From contig JBOEGG010000001.1 of the NCBI GenBank assembly GCA_050633285.1, forward strand, positions 62,001-126,000: a stretch of DNA of 64,000 nucleotides, read 5' to 3'. The notes under the pieces were generated by a model. The model was not told where the DNA came from and searched no databases. It saw nothing but the letters and a program-made list of their open reading frames with translations. The stretch is from UBA1672 sp050633285 (GTDB taxonomy: Bacteria; Pseudomonadota; Alphaproteobacteria; Micavibrionales; Micavibrionaceae). This document shows, piece by piece, positions 25,923-35,257 of this stretch. How positions within the stretch are numbered: position 1 is the stretch's first letter; the number at the start of each line of letters is the position of its first letter. The translations under genes and the position numbers were made by a program.

Positions 25923-26483
25923 ATGTCGCACATAAGAAAACTTTTGATACTTCCTCTGTTGGCAAGCCTTTCTGCCACCCCTGCCTATGCACAAGAACAA
26001 GCATTACGAAACGCGCACGGCTATACATTCTCAGAAGGTGAAAAAATCCACATTAGTGTATTAGATGAGGCGACCTTATCCCAAAACTACCTAATTGATG
26101 ACACTGGTATGATCATGCTTCCTATGATTGGGAAGGTTCACGTCGCCGGAAAAACCGGACAAGATATTGAAACATTTTTGAAACTGTCATTACAAGATGG
26201 CTACATACATCACCCGATAATTTCCGTCTTCGCCATAAAACCAAAAAGCTTTTACATTTTGGGAGAAGTTGAAAATCCGGGCCATTATGAATTCCCCGAA
26301 GACAACGTAAATATATTACACGCTGTCGCAATCGCAGGCGGGTTTACACGCTACGCCAATAAAAATAAATTTGAGGTGATGCACACACAAAATGGTGAGA
26401 AATTACGCACCAAAGACAACCCGCTTGATTATTCACTCCTTCCCGGTGACACGATCATAGTAAAGGAGCGTTTCTTCTTTTAA
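25923..26483 (+). CDS. Short Wza-like polysaccharide export protein
   Basis: The 186-residue protein has a signal peptide ending ATPAYAQ (cut near residue 23) with no lipobox. A Poly_export (Wza) domain with YTFSEGEKIHISVLDEATLS and MLPMIGKVHVAGKT follows, then one SLBB-type segment (YILGEVENPGHYEFP and LLPGDTIIVKE). Wza forms an outer-membrane channel for capsule or exopolysaccharide. This copy is about half of E. coli Wza (379) and has no C-terminal membrane helix, as in short forms known from alphaproteobacteria. It is 17 bases upstream of the Wzc-like gene, which it probably serves. Confidence 0.87.
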   Translation: MSHIRKLLILPLLASLSATPAYAQEQALRNAHGYTFSEGEKIHISVLDEATLSQNYLIDDTGMIMLPMIGKVHVAGKTGQDIETFLKLSLQDGYIHHPIISVFAIKPKSFYILGEVENPGHYEFPEDNVNILHAVAIAGGFTRYANKNKFEVMHTQNGEKLRTKDNPLDYSLLPGDTIIVKERFFF

Positions 26484-26500
26484 TTAAGAAGCCATAATAC

Positions 26501-28468
26501 ATGACAAATGATATACACCCTCATACACCGCCCTCAGGTTCAAAAGAAACCTTTAATGCCATAACACAAACATTATGGCGCAAAAGGGTAATGATCTGTG
26601 CCGTCACATTGCTTGGCGTTTCCACAACCGCTCTTTATATTAAAAGCACACCGCGTACATATCGCTCCCAACTCCAAATCGTGTTCAAAGGCCAAAGCAA
26701 AATACAAATTAACACACAAAAAGAATACCTGCTTAGCCCCGCCCTATTGCAATCCGCAGCGCATGAACTACAGCCCCCCTATCGTCCATACATACAAAAT
26801 TTAAGCGGCCACCACATACCGGATTCATATGTTCTTGCACTATCTTACACATCAGAAAATCCACAATACACGGCACGCTTACTCAATAAAGTTGCCGCAA
26901 CATATATAAAAAACTACAAGCCGGAAATCAAAACACCTATAGAAAGTGATCAGCTTCACCAAACATTAAACACCTTACGCGAAGATGAAAAAACTCTACA
27001 GACAACTTTGACAGAAATCCAAAATTACGCAAATGCAACACCACCACAAAAACAAGTCACACCGAATAAAGACCTTGAAAAAATAAAACTGGAATACATC
27101 CAGATCAGGAATCATATTGCCCCATTCTTAAATACAGATGGCACACTTAAGAACAACTTAAACGCACCTGCTATTTTAAACTCAGCGAATATCCAAGAAT
27201 TAAAGCTACAAAAAACACAAAAACAGCAAAAATTAAATGAGCTCTCCGAAAAGTACGGACATAAGCACCCAAAAATTATTGATATAAACTCAGAAATCTC
27301 CCTAATCAGACATGAAATAATGCTTGAGAGCAAAGCGATCATGCATAGATTAAAAAACAAATACGATACACTCGGCACACAAATCACTGCTCTGGAAGTG
27401 CAAAGCGCGCAAACAACGGCAACAAATGAAATAAGCCCAAAGATCTCTAACATTATAGAAATGTTACAGGAGAAAATAAAAGCTAATCGCACACTCCAAC
27501 ATAAATTACAAAATCAGCACAAAATCAGCATACAAAAACCCACCCCTAAGCCACGTATTTTAAAAATAGCACGCGTACCGCAAAAATCGATTGCCCCCAA
27601 TGCACCTAAAATTATGGCAATCGGAACGAGCCTCTCTTTACTCTTCGCTTTATTGATTGTTTTGCTGAATGAAAAGATCAGAAACACGTTTTTAAGTGGA
27701 CGCCAACTAGAAGAATTCCTGAACCTTCCTTGCTATGCCCTCATACCCAGAATTGATAAAAATAAAACAAAACCTATGGCCGATTATGTCATGGATAATC
27801 CATCATCAAATCTAACAGAGTCTGTACGAACGCTCCAACTCGTTTTGAAATTACGACATGACACACAAAGCGCAGAAAACCAGACAATATCAATAACTTC
27901 ATCACTACAAAATGAAGGAAAAACAACCTTGTCATGTTGGCTCGCACAATTAAGCGCAAAATCAGGAAAACGGGTCATTTTAATTGACACAGATTTGCGT
28001 TCACCAAGCGTGCATAAATGCTTCGGTAAAAATAATAAATTATCCCTTGTTGAATATCTGGGTGGTCATAAAAAGTTAGAAGATATAATCGACACATCTG
28101 ATACATCAGGATTGCATATCATCTACGGGCGCGCCGTTCCAAACAGTGCCCTTGACTTAATCTCATCAGATAAAATGGAGCAACTGGTACGTTCTCTACG
28201 TCAAACATATGATATTGTCATTCTCGACACTCCCGCCTGCATGGCTGTATCTGATGCACGCGCATTACAAAAATTATCAGATCAAATTCTTTATGCTGTG
28301 GCTTGGAATAAAACCCCACGTAGACTTGTCCACAATGGTATTACACAATTTTCAAAATTCGGAAACACACGCATCGCAACTGTTTTAACGCATATAGACC
28401 TTAAAAAACATGTCCAATTTGGCTATGGCGATACAATTAACGACTATGGCAGCTATAACGACAGCTAG
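26501..28468 (+). CDS. Wzc-like chain-length protein fused to BY-kinase
   Basis: The 655-residue protein joins a Wzz/GumC-type chain-length domain to a bacterial tyrosine kinase. Membrane segments lie at about residues 31-48 and 370-390, with a long coiled-coil periplasmic region between them (LNTLREDEKTLQTTLTE and later Lys/Gln-rich helices). The cytoplasmic kinase has Walker A TSSLQNEGKTTLS, Walker A' VILIDTDLRSPS and Walker B YDIVILDTP. The C-terminus has a small Tyr cluster (YGDTINDYGSY) as a likely autophosphorylation tail. It acts with Wza in polymer assembly and export. No glycosyltransferase, Wzx or Wzy is adjacent. Confidence 0.9.
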   Translation: MTNDIHPHTPPSGSKETFNAITQTLWRKRVMICAVTLLGVSTTALYIKSTPRTYRSQLQIVFKGQSKIQINTQKEYLLSPALLQSAAHELQPPYRPYIQNLSGHHIPDSYVLALSYTSENPQYTARLLNKVAATYIKNYKPEIKTPIESDQLHQTLNTLREDEKTLQTTLTEIQNYANATPPQKQVTPNKDLEKIKLEYIQIRNHIAPFLNTDGTLKNNLNAPAILNSANIQELKLQKTQKQQKLNELSEKYGHKHPKIIDINSEISLIRHEIMLESKAIMHRLKNKYDTLGTQITALEVQSAQTTATNEISPKISNIIEMLQEKIKANRTLQHKLQNQHKISIQKPTPKPRILKIARVPQKSIAPNAPKIMAIGTSLSLLFALLIVLLNEKIRNTFLSGRQLEEFLNLPCYALIPRIDKNKTKPMADYVMDNPSSNLTESVRTLQLVLKLRHDTQSAENQTISITSSLQNEGKTTLSCWLAQLSAKSGKRVILIDTDLRSPSVHKCFGKNNKLSLVEYLGGHKKLEDIIDTSDTSGLHIIYGRAVPNSALDLISSDKMEQLVRSLRQTYDIVILDTPACMAVSDARALQKLSDQILYAVAWNKTPRRLVHNGITQFSKFGNTRIATVLTHIDLKKHVQFGYGDTINDYGSYNDS

Positions 28469-28488
28469 ATTTCAAATATCATAATGGT

Positions 28489-28692
28489 ATGCGAATCACA
28501 TACCCTATCCTTATCCGAAGAATTACCCTTCTCGGCCTGTCATTGTTTGCAGGCCTACAGATTTGCATGGGTGTCATATTGGTAACACAACCCAATAAAC
28601 ATCATCGAAACGTATCTGCACAAACCACCATACCGTTTCATAACGAGTTTGCCTCTTTCGATCTATCACGCAATAAACATGTGATGCCATGA
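28489..28692 (+). CDS. Small single-pass membrane protein
   Basis: The 67-residue protein has one hydrophobic helix at about residues 12-32 (TLLGLSLFAGLQICMGVILV) after an Arg-rich start, then a soluble tail. It follows the kinase gene by 20 bases and overlaps the next gene by four bases (ATGA), so it belongs to the same operon. I do not recognise the family. Confidence 0.6.
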   Translation: MRITYPILIRRITLLGLSLFAGLQICMGVILVTQPNKHHRNVSAQTTIPFHNEFASFDLSRNKHVMP

Positions 28693-29564
28693 TCTCTTAT
28701 TACACATCAAAACACCCCGGCCTGCTCACTTATATAACCTTAATATCATTAAGCGTTCCTGCATTTCTTTTTGCAAAAGAAACACCTGCATCACTTGGTA
28801 TCATATCAATTCTATGGGGTATTTATATCTTAATGCGGTGCCTGTCGCTCTATGAGGTTAGTGAATTATTCCCGGCCCACATCCAAAAACGCCCCTCTAA
28901 AAATACCAATAAAGACAGTTCTGCTCTGGCTTACGATCTTGTCTCCCGAATGGATAGCAATAATCATATCAAACGGGGCAAGTACGCCATGCAATCAATA
29001 CAAGAGCGCACACTGCTCTGGCTTATAATTGGGTTGGCTTACGTTGCCGTGTCTCTTTATATCGAATGGAAAAACACACAAATATTATCAATCAATACGA
29101 TAAGCGAAATATCCACCTCTGTCTTTATCATAGGTAGCGCATTTTGGGCCGGACAAACATACGCATATAGTCAAAGTGCATCACGCATCCTACTTGGTTT
29201 TTTAACTATCCTTCTTGCGATCCTCCTCTTATACCAACCGGTTCCGTTTACACCTCACGAACTGACGCAAATTCCACTTACCCCTCATATGTTGTCGAAT
29301 GATACTGCACATATACCACTAGCCCTGCTGATACTCTACAGCACATGCATAATGCTCTACGCCTGCCTAAAGGGGACACGACAAGCAGCAGGTGCAATTG
29401 CCAGTCTATGCATAATCGGTGTTTTATGCCTATACACATTAAAGATACAAGATACACCCTACATCATGGCTCTATGGCTTGTCGGGTGGAGCATTGTTTC
29501 AATCTTCTGGATTCGCTCTTTCACACAAAGACAAAAATCATACATGCTCTACCAATGCGAATAA
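28689..29564 (+). CDS. Polytopic membrane protein of the export cluster, unknown
   Basis: The 291-residue protein has about eight hydrophobic segments, in two blocks: residues about 12-29 and 35-54, then about 107-128 and onward to the C-terminus, with a polar region 58-105 between them. No O-antigen ligase, polymerase, flippase or exosortase signature was recognised. The 4-base overlap with the small gene upstream places it in the Wza/Wzc operon. A role in polymerisation or transport of the polymer is inferred from position only. Confidence 0.6.
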   Translation: MISYYTSKHPGLLTYITLISLSVPAFLFAKETPASLGIISILWGIYILMRCLSLYEVSELFPAHIQKRPSKNTNKDSSALAYDLVSRMDSNNHIKRGKYAMQSIQERTLLWLIIGLAYVAVSLYIEWKNTQILSINTISEISTSVFIIGSAFWAGQTYAYSQSASRILLGFLTILLAILLLYQPVPFTPHELTQIPLTPHMLSNDTAHIPLALLILYSTCIMLYACLKGTRQAAGAIASLCIIGVLCLYTLKIQDTPYIMALWLVGWSIVSIFWIRSFTQRQKSYMLYQCE

Positions 29565-29566
29565 CC

Positions 29567-29595
29567 TTGACATAATAAGAATATTATCCTAACAT
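29567..29595 (+). promoter_or_regulatory. Promoter upstream of the 111-residue protein
   Basis: TTGACA at 29567-29572 is a perfect -35, and TAACAT at 29590-29595 is a fair -10 with exactly 17 bases between them. The predicted start near 29602 lies about 90 bases before the ATG at 29692. Confidence 0.55.
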
Positions 29596-29625
29596 ACTCC
29601 ATAACAAAGCAACGAATCCGTCTTA

Positions 29626-29651
29626 AGCTCTGCCTCTCGCAGGGCTTTTTT
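29626..29651 (+). terminator. Terminator or attenuator hairpin in the leader
   Basis: AGCTCTGC at 29626-29633 pairs with GCAGGGCT at 29639-29646 (one G-U pair) and is followed by T6 at 29646-29651. It lies between the strong promoter at 29567 and the gene at 29692, so it should end a transcript of about 50 bases or attenuate the gene. It could alternatively terminate the export operon. Confidence 0.6.
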
Positions 29652-29691
29652 CATTCCAATATTTCAGCTTAACAACTCAAGGAGAAAAAAC

Positions 29692-30027
29692 ATGACAACC
29701 CTGATGCCAAAAGATGTAAACGACAACCCAATTCCGGCCCTTCGCCTAAAAGATGGAGGCGCACATACAATTACAATTGGCGCATCATCCGCACGTAATG
29801 CCTCCGCATTCAACGCCGGCACCCGTATCATCAGCCTATATTCAGATGTACCCGTTTATCTTACCTTCGGTGATTCCTCTGTAAGCGCAGATACAAACGA
29901 CCACTACTTTCCCGCTGGCACATATTACGATATTTCCATCGGCGGCGATCATAGCGCGCATTACACCCATGTTGCTGCCTTACAAACAACAACAAGCGGA
30001 ACTCTTTATATTTCTGAAAAAGAATAA
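29692..30027 (+). CDS. Small beta-rich protein of unknown function
   Basis: The 111-residue protein has no signal peptide or membrane segment. It is rich in Ser, Thr, Gly and Ala and in alternating hydrophobic residues (AHTITIGASS, then VYLTFGDSSV, then HYFPAGTYYDISIGG), which suggests a beta-sandwich. It resembles small structural proteins of phage and of conserved alphaproteobacterial sets, but I cannot name a family. An excellent Shine-Dalgarno (AAGGAG at 29679-29684) suggests strong translation. It is convergent with recR, three bases away. Confidence 0.6.
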   Translation: MTTLMPKDVNDNPIPALRLKDGGAHTITIGASSARNASAFNAGTRIISLYSDVPVYLTFGDSSVSADTNDHYFPAGTYYDISIGGDHSAHYTHVAALQTTTSGTLYISEKE

Positions 30028-30030
30028 AAC

Positions 30031-30621
30031 TTACGCCCGGGAGCGCAGAGCTGTGGTTATCGTTCCATCATCAAGATAATCCAGCTCTCCTCCAACCGGT
30101 ACACCATGCGCCAAATGCGATACCTTTACATCAAACGGTAGAAGATGGTCAGAGATATAATGCGCCGTTGATTGCCCGTCCACTGTCGCACTTAAGGCAA
30201 GGATAACCTCATCAAATGCGTCATTCCCACGAACACGCTCTATAAGGGTTTCAATACGCAAATCACTAGGCCCGATACCATCCAATGCAGATAATAGCCC
30301 GCCTAATACATGATAATGCCCCCGATACGCACCCGTACGTTCAATCGCCCACACATCACTAACCTGCGACACGACACATATTTGCAACGCATTACGTTTC
30401 TGATCACGACAAATCCCACACGGATCAATCATGTCCAAATTTCCGCAAACATTACAAGATTTCACATTTTCCGCCGCATCGGACAAAGCATGAGCAAGCG
30501 GCATCATCAAACTTCCGCGTTTAGAAAGCAAATGCAGCGCAATACGCCGCGCCGAACGATTGCCAAGCCCCGGCAACCCCGATAATAAACGAATTAAATG
30601 ATCAAGCGGGCCCTCAGTCAT
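30031..30621 (-). CDS. recR: Recombination protein RecR
   Basis: RecR works with RecF and RecO to load RecA on gapped DNA. The 196-residue protein from ATG 30621 starts MTEGPLDHLIRLLSGLPGLG with the helix-hairpin-helix. It has the zinc finger CNVCGNLDMIDPCGIC, and a Toprim domain beginning ICVVSQVSDVWAIERT with YHVLGG. The frame is open 13 codons further upstream, but the start at 30621 gives the conserved N-terminus and an 8-base overlap with the lolA stop. Gene order lolA-recR is used here as supporting context. Confidence 0.95.
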   Translation of the reverse strand: MTEGPLDHLIRLLSGLPGLGNRSARRIALHLLSKRGSLMMPLAHALSDAAENVKSCNVCGNLDMIDPCGICRDQKRNALQICVVSQVSDVWAIERTGAYRGHYHVLGGLLSALDGIGPSDLRIETLIERVRGNDAFDEVILALSATVDGQSTAHYISDHLLPFDVKVSHLAHGVPVGGELDYLDDGTITTALRSRA

Positions 30622-31246
30622 TATAACTCGGCTTTTCATCTGTTCTCTTTGGATCAACAAAAGAAAATAAACCGGATTCGTGTTTCACACCTTTTTTCAG
30701 ATAAAACAACTCAACCTCAGTAATTAAACCTTGAGCATCAATCACACGCCATTTTTTAAGCTCAAATGGTTTCTTATCAAATGCAAAAGTAATAGACCCT
30801 GACTCCGGTTCATCCGCCTTAACGACTTTCACCTGTAACAAACCACCTGCATATTTCGCATCTTTTACAATCAAATCTCCGGTCAAAGAAAATTCTTTGC
30901 GTAAAAAGAAATTCGCCAAAGTCGTACTGATCGGTGCGTTTGTTTGCTCCTCTAATTCTGCATCATAGAAATAAATGAATATACCATCCGCCACGACAAA
31001 GTTCTCAATCGGCGGATCATACTCAAACCGTAATTTCCCCGGACGCTTCATATAAAACGTCCCAACCAATTGCACCCCATCATGCGTGGTCTGCACAAAA
31101 CGCGCCTGTGCTGATTTTAAATTTTGCAGATATTTTTCTGCCCGCTCAATATCCTCAACACTCGCCTCTTTTACATCTTGCGCAAAAGAAGGCTGAGCAA
31201 TCACTGTGCACAAAGCAAAAACAAGCAAGGCTGCAATTTTTCTCAT
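30614..31246 (-). CDS. lolA: Outer-membrane lipoprotein carrier protein
   Basis: LolA carries lipoproteins from the LolCDE transporter across the periplasm. The protein (210 residues from ATG 31246; an ATG two codons upstream at 31252 is possible but too close to the Shine-Dalgarno) has a signal peptide MRKIAALLVFALCTVIAQ ending PSFAQD. The LolA fold includes LKSAQARFVQTTHDGVQLVG, GTFYMKRPGKLRFEYDPP and ITEVELFYLKKG. It follows ftsK after an inserted PIN-like gene and overlaps recR by eight bases. Its cargo would include the lipoproteins encoded here (MlaA and the protein at 4274). Confidence 0.93.
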   Translation of the reverse strand: MRKIAALLVFALCTVIAQPSFAQDVKEASVEDIERAEKYLQNLKSAQARFVQTTHDGVQLVGTFYMKRPGKLRFEYDPPIENFVVADGIFIYFYDAELEEQTNAPISTTLANFFLRKEFSLTGDLIVKDAKYAGGLLQVKVVKADEPESGSITFAFDKKPFELKKWRVIDAQGLITEVELFYLKKGVKHESGLFSFVDPKRTDEKPSYND

Positions 31247-31372
31247 AAACATAACTTTCTTATAAACTGAAACAAGCTTAACAAGACCACAAAGCGATGA
31301 AAAGCTCTGCTCTATCTAATTACGGATTAATATACGGAAAACCTTCGGAATTATAAAAAACTTTACGATAAA

Positions 31373-32056
31373 TCACGGCTCAGGTTCATTTCGTTGGGCA
31401 AGATAGTTCTTCAACCATGCCCCCGGTTGATCTGCTTCAATGGCTTCCTCAGCTTGACGAGGCTCCACTAGAAAATCAACAAATGGTTTATCCCGCTTTT
31501 CAATAGAATCAATTATACGCGAACCATACTGCTCTAAAAAAACAGCACCAGCTTCATCCCCCGGCTTTAAAATAGCAATAGTCGGTATCAACGGATCATC
31601 AGCATTACGCTTAGAAAAACTGTCACGAGCAATCCAACAAAGATCCTTTGAACCGGACAGATTACGATCACAACTCAATATAGCATCATATGAATTATCA
31701 CGTGCATAGGCATATAAATCGACATCCGAACTGTTCGGACGAATTTCACCAATCCCCGCACTCTCCAACATAAACTGATCTTTAAACCGTTGTGAAAACG
31801 TATAATGCGGCGCGCCTATATTCTCATAAATCGGAAGAGTTAATGCATAACTAAAATTAACATCACAAAGAATTTTAAGGTCACTTGCAGGCTTACCAAA
31901 CAATGCCTCTCTTTGCTCTGGCGGCTCAAACGTAGATAAAATCGCAAGACTGCGTCCGGTTTCTTTATCACCAAACTCTTGCATCAAATCTTCAGGAGCT
32001 TCACCAGCCAACAGAGCGTCTCTAACTCTTTCAGTTAAGGGATTATAATGTCCCAT
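31373..32056 (-). CDS. PIN-like domain protein, possible ribonuclease
   Basis: The 227-residue protein has a first part without clear domain (1-60), then LKILCDVNFSYALTLPIYE and, 55 residues later, SSDVDLYAYARDNSYDAILS followed by CDRNL. The pairing of an N-terminal D-x-N with a later YAxxxxYDAILSCDRN acidic motif is the pattern of PIN-like (DUF5615/Mut7-C type) domains, whose acidic residues bind metal for RNA cleavage. No antitoxin gene is adjacent. It sits between ftsK and lolA, which are normally neighbours in alphaproteobacteria, so it looks inserted. The family call is by motif only. Confidence 0.5.
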   Translation of the reverse strand: MGHYNPLTERVRDALLAGEAPEDLMQEFGDKETGRSLAILSTFEPPEQREALFGKPASDLKILCDVNFSYALTLPIYENIGAPHYTFSQRFKDQFMLESAGIGEIRPNSSDVDLYAYARDNSYDAILSCDRNLSGSKDLCWIARDSFSKRNADDPLIPTIAILKPGDEAGAVFLEQYGSRIIDSIEKRDKPFVDFLVEPRQAEEAIEADQPGAWLKNYLAQRNEPEP

Positions 32057-32134
32057 TCTATATCACCCTAATAATTATTATTTAAACTTATGGTAAAACA
32101 TAATTATATCCGGTGTCAAAGTCATCAAGAAATA

Positions 32135-34702
32135 CTACGCACCACTATGGTCATTAACCAAAATTTGGCGTTTACCTGTTGAACTAGCCGGAGAGATAAC
32201 GCCTTGACGTTCCATTTCCTCGACAATACGCGCAGCGCGATTATATCCAATTTGCAAATGACGTTGAACAAAACTCGTGGAGACTTTTCCTTCACGCGTG
32301 ATAACTGCAACGGCCTGATCATAAAGCTCATCAACTTTATCGCTGCCCTCACCATCACCACCGCCAAACATCGCGTTCATAACATCACTACCACCAAACT
32401 CGGCATCTTCACTTGTGACATCTTCGATATAGCTTGGCTTTGCCTGAGAACGTAGGAAATTCGTAGCTTTTTCAACATCTTCATCTGAACAGAACGGCCC
32501 GTGCACACGTGTAATTCTACCACCCGGTGCCATATAAAGCATATCTCCCATACCAAGAAGCTGCTCCGCTCCTGAATCGCCAAGAATTGTTCTACTGTCG
32601 ATCTTGGAAGTAACCTGAAATGAAATACGTGTTGGAAAGTTCGCTTTAACAACACCCGTGATAACATCAACAGACGGACGTTGTGTCGCCATAATCAAAT
32701 GCAATCCCGCAGCACGCGCCATCTGTGCCAAACGTTGAATTGCATTCTCCACATCCTTACCGGCCACAAGCATAAGGTCGGCAAACTCATCAACAATAAT
32801 AACAATATACGGAAGCTCATTCAGCGCCATAGGCTGATCTTCAAAAATCGGTTTACCTGTATCCGGTTCAAATCCTGTTTGAACCTTATTCATGATCTCT
32901 TCGCCATTCTTAATGGCTTCACGAATACGTTGGTTATACCCCTCTACATTACGAACACCCAACTTTGACATGTTACGATAACGATTTTCCATCTCGTGGA
33001 CTGCCCATTTTAAAGCAACAATAGCTTTAGTCGGCTCGGTAACAACAGGTGTAAGAAGATGCGGAATATCATCATAAACCGATAATTCCAACATCTTCGG
33101 ATCAATCATAATGAAACGGCACTGCTCAGGCGATAAACGATAAAGCAAAGACATAATCATCGTATTCACGGCAACAGACTTACCCGAACCAGTTGTACCA
33201 GCAACAAGCAAGTGCGGCATCTTCGCCAAGTCTGCCAAAATCGGTTGACCACCAATATCTTTTCCAAGAATAAGCGGAAGCTTCGCCGACGTTTTTTCAT
33301 AGTGACGCGCAGCAAGCATCTCTTTCATATACACGGTCTGACGTATTTTATTCGGCAGCTCAATACCAATAACATTGCGTCCCGGCACAACAGCACAACG
33401 TACAGAAATCGCAGACATAGAACGCGCAATATCATCGCTTAAAGAAATCACACGAGAAGACTTCGTACCCGGCGCAGGCTCAAGCTCATAAAGCGTAACA
33501 ACAGGGCCGGGATGAATACTAACGATCTCGCCTTTAATATTAAAATCGGCCAAAACATTTTGTAGCAATTCCGCGTTCTTACGTAACGCACCTTCATTGA
33601 GTGTCTCACATTTTGTCCCTGCCGGAACTTCTTGAATTAAGGATATCGGCGGCAATTCCCACTCTCCATCCACATCAGACAAAGCAAAACGCTGCTGCGA
33701 TGTATCAGAAGATTTAGAAGACTGCTTCTTGGACTTACTCATTTGTGGTGTTACCACCGGAATAGACGCGGCAGACGTTCCCATCGGCATATCCAACGCA
33801 TCTTCCGTTTCATCCACTCCCGCACGCAAATCAACCGGCGCAGGAATATCATCCTGTAATGCAGGTTTCTCTTTTTTAATTTTCTTCGGCGCAGCAGCAA
33901 CCTTGCGCTCCGCTTTCGCGACCTCACGCTCTGCCTTAACCGCCTTTAACCGCTCAAGAATACCAAGCTGTAATGGTTCACTCTCATAATCAGGTTGATT
34001 ATAACGTGCGATCCACCCCTGAAATGCAGCAATTGCAGATAAAATCATAACCGCCACTGTATAAGCCACGACTTTTACACGGAACCAAATAGATGCCATT
34101 TCATAACGACTAAACGCACCCGCATATAAAAATACACCGATACCAATAACACCACACGCACTCGCAAGAATATTATGCGCATAAGGAATATGTAAGAACT
34201 GCGTCACAGCTACAATATAATTTAGAATCAACGTACCCGCACTACTTCCCAAATACGGATGCACAGACCACTGCCCTGCCGGAACTTGCGCAAGCGCAAC
34301 AGACATAAGAAGAGAAGACAAAAGGACAGCCGCAAAGCGTAAAGATATAGGGCGCACAGATTGACGTTTAAAAACTTTATATCCCCACATTGCAAACGCA
34401 AGCCCAAGCATAACCGAGCCAAATCCCAATGTTTGCAAAAGAAGATCAGAAATCCACGCACCTGGCACAGATCCGATATTCGACACAACCGGAGCACTAT
34501 CGCCACTTGCCGTATTCCATGATGGATCGGCATTATTATAGCTCAACAATGATGCAAGAATAAAAGCAGAAACAACAAGGAGAATCAGCGCAATACTATC
34601 AACCAAACGGCGCGCAATAAAAGCCTGCAAAGAATCAGGTAAGAATGAAACTGATCCCTTATCTTTTTTTCGTGATCTCTTAATTGTACGAGAACGCGCC
34701 AT
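32135..34702 (-). CDS. ftsK: DNA translocase FtsK
   Basis: FtsK anchors at the division septum and pumps DNA toward XerCD/dif. The 855-residue protein has four to five N-terminal membrane segments (about 30-235), a charged linker (about 245-365) and the motor. The motor has Walker A VAGTTGSGKSVAVN at about 508 and Walker B YIVIIVDEFADLM at about 628. The C-terminal gamma winged-helix domain (VDELYDQAVAVITREGKVST, IGYNRAARIVEEME) reads KOPS sites. All expected domains are present; the linker is shorter than in E. coli, as in other alphaproteobacteria. Confidence 0.97.
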   Translation of the reverse strand: MARSRTIKRSRKKDKGSVSFLPDSLQAFIARRLVDSIALILLVVSAFILASLLSYNNADPSWNTASGDSAPVVSNIGSVPGAWISDLLLQTLGFGSVMLGLAFAMWGYKVFKRQSVRPISLRFAAVLLSSLLMSVALAQVPAGQWSVHPYLGSSAGTLILNYIVAVTQFLHIPYAHNILASACGVIGIGVFLYAGAFSRYEMASIWFRVKVVAYTVAVMILSAIAAFQGWIARYNQPDYESEPLQLGILERLKAVKAEREVAKAERKVAAAPKKIKKEKPALQDDIPAPVDLRAGVDETEDALDMPMGTSAASIPVVTPQMSKSKKQSSKSSDTSQQRFALSDVDGEWELPPISLIQEVPAGTKCETLNEGALRKNAELLQNVLADFNIKGEIVSIHPGPVVTLYELEPAPGTKSSRVISLSDDIARSMSAISVRCAVVPGRNVIGIELPNKIRQTVYMKEMLAARHYEKTSAKLPLILGKDIGGQPILADLAKMPHLLVAGTTGSGKSVAVNTMIMSLLYRLSPEQCRFIMIDPKMLELSVYDDIPHLLTPVVTEPTKAIVALKWAVHEMENRYRNMSKLGVRNVEGYNQRIREAIKNGEEIMNKVQTGFEPDTGKPIFEDQPMALNELPYIVIIVDEFADLMLVAGKDVENAIQRLAQMARAAGLHLIMATQRPSVDVITGVVKANFPTRISFQVTSKIDSRTILGDSGAEQLLGMGDMLYMAPGGRITRVHGPFCSDEDVEKATNFLRSQAKPSYIEDVTSEDAEFGGSDVMNAMFGGGDGEGSDKVDELYDQAVAVITREGKVSTSFVQRHLQIGYNRAARIVEEMERQGVISPASSTGKRQILVNDHSGA

Positions 34703-34948
34703 GACGGATTTTCCCTCTAAAATACTCTAGTTAACTGAATAATATTAATTTTGTGTAAAACCAAGGCAGGAATGCCAATAGGAATGATAAAATCAGTATA
34801 ACCATATTCCTATAAAAACTCAAATAGATAGCAATGCTAAAGCAGTGGAAAACTGCGACTTTATATAAAAATTAACGTTCTGTTAACAATTTGCCCGTAC
34901 CCTGAAACCCGTATTTATTTATATATTTTTAAGAATTCGGAATTTCAT

Positions 34949-35257
34949 ATGGTGAACGCTTTAAAAAACAACGAATTACCCGCGCAATACTGCATTTATA
35001 TTTACCACAAACCCACCGACGAATCCCGATTATCCAAATGGGAACGCGTTGGCGCTACACATAGCATGAGACGCGCAGTGACACAGGCAAAGCTTCTACA
35101 TAAACGCCAAAAATATGAAAAAATTGAGGTAAAAGAGCGCACATTTTGCTCATCTGAAAAACGTTTTAAAGGTAAGACATTACGCAGTTATGAGAAGAAC
35201 GTCTTACCATGGCAAAATTTATTTAGAATGCTAAAAATAAATACCGAATATTTATAA
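34949..35257 (+). CDS. Small basic hypothetical protein
   Basis: The 102-residue protein is rich in Lys and Arg (KWERVGATHSMRRAVTQAKL, KRFKGKTLRSYEKN) with an early YCIYIYHKPTD strand and no membrane segment or signal peptide. I do not recognise the family. The 246-base gap upstream, shared with ftsK, probably carries both promoters. Its stop at 35255-35257 abuts the stop of the next gene on the other strand. Confidence 0.6.
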   Translation: MVNALKNNELPAQYCIYIYHKPTDESRLSKWERVGATHSMRRAVTQAKLLHKRQKYEKIEVKERTFCSSEKRFKGKTLRSYEKNVLPWQNLFRMLKINTEYL

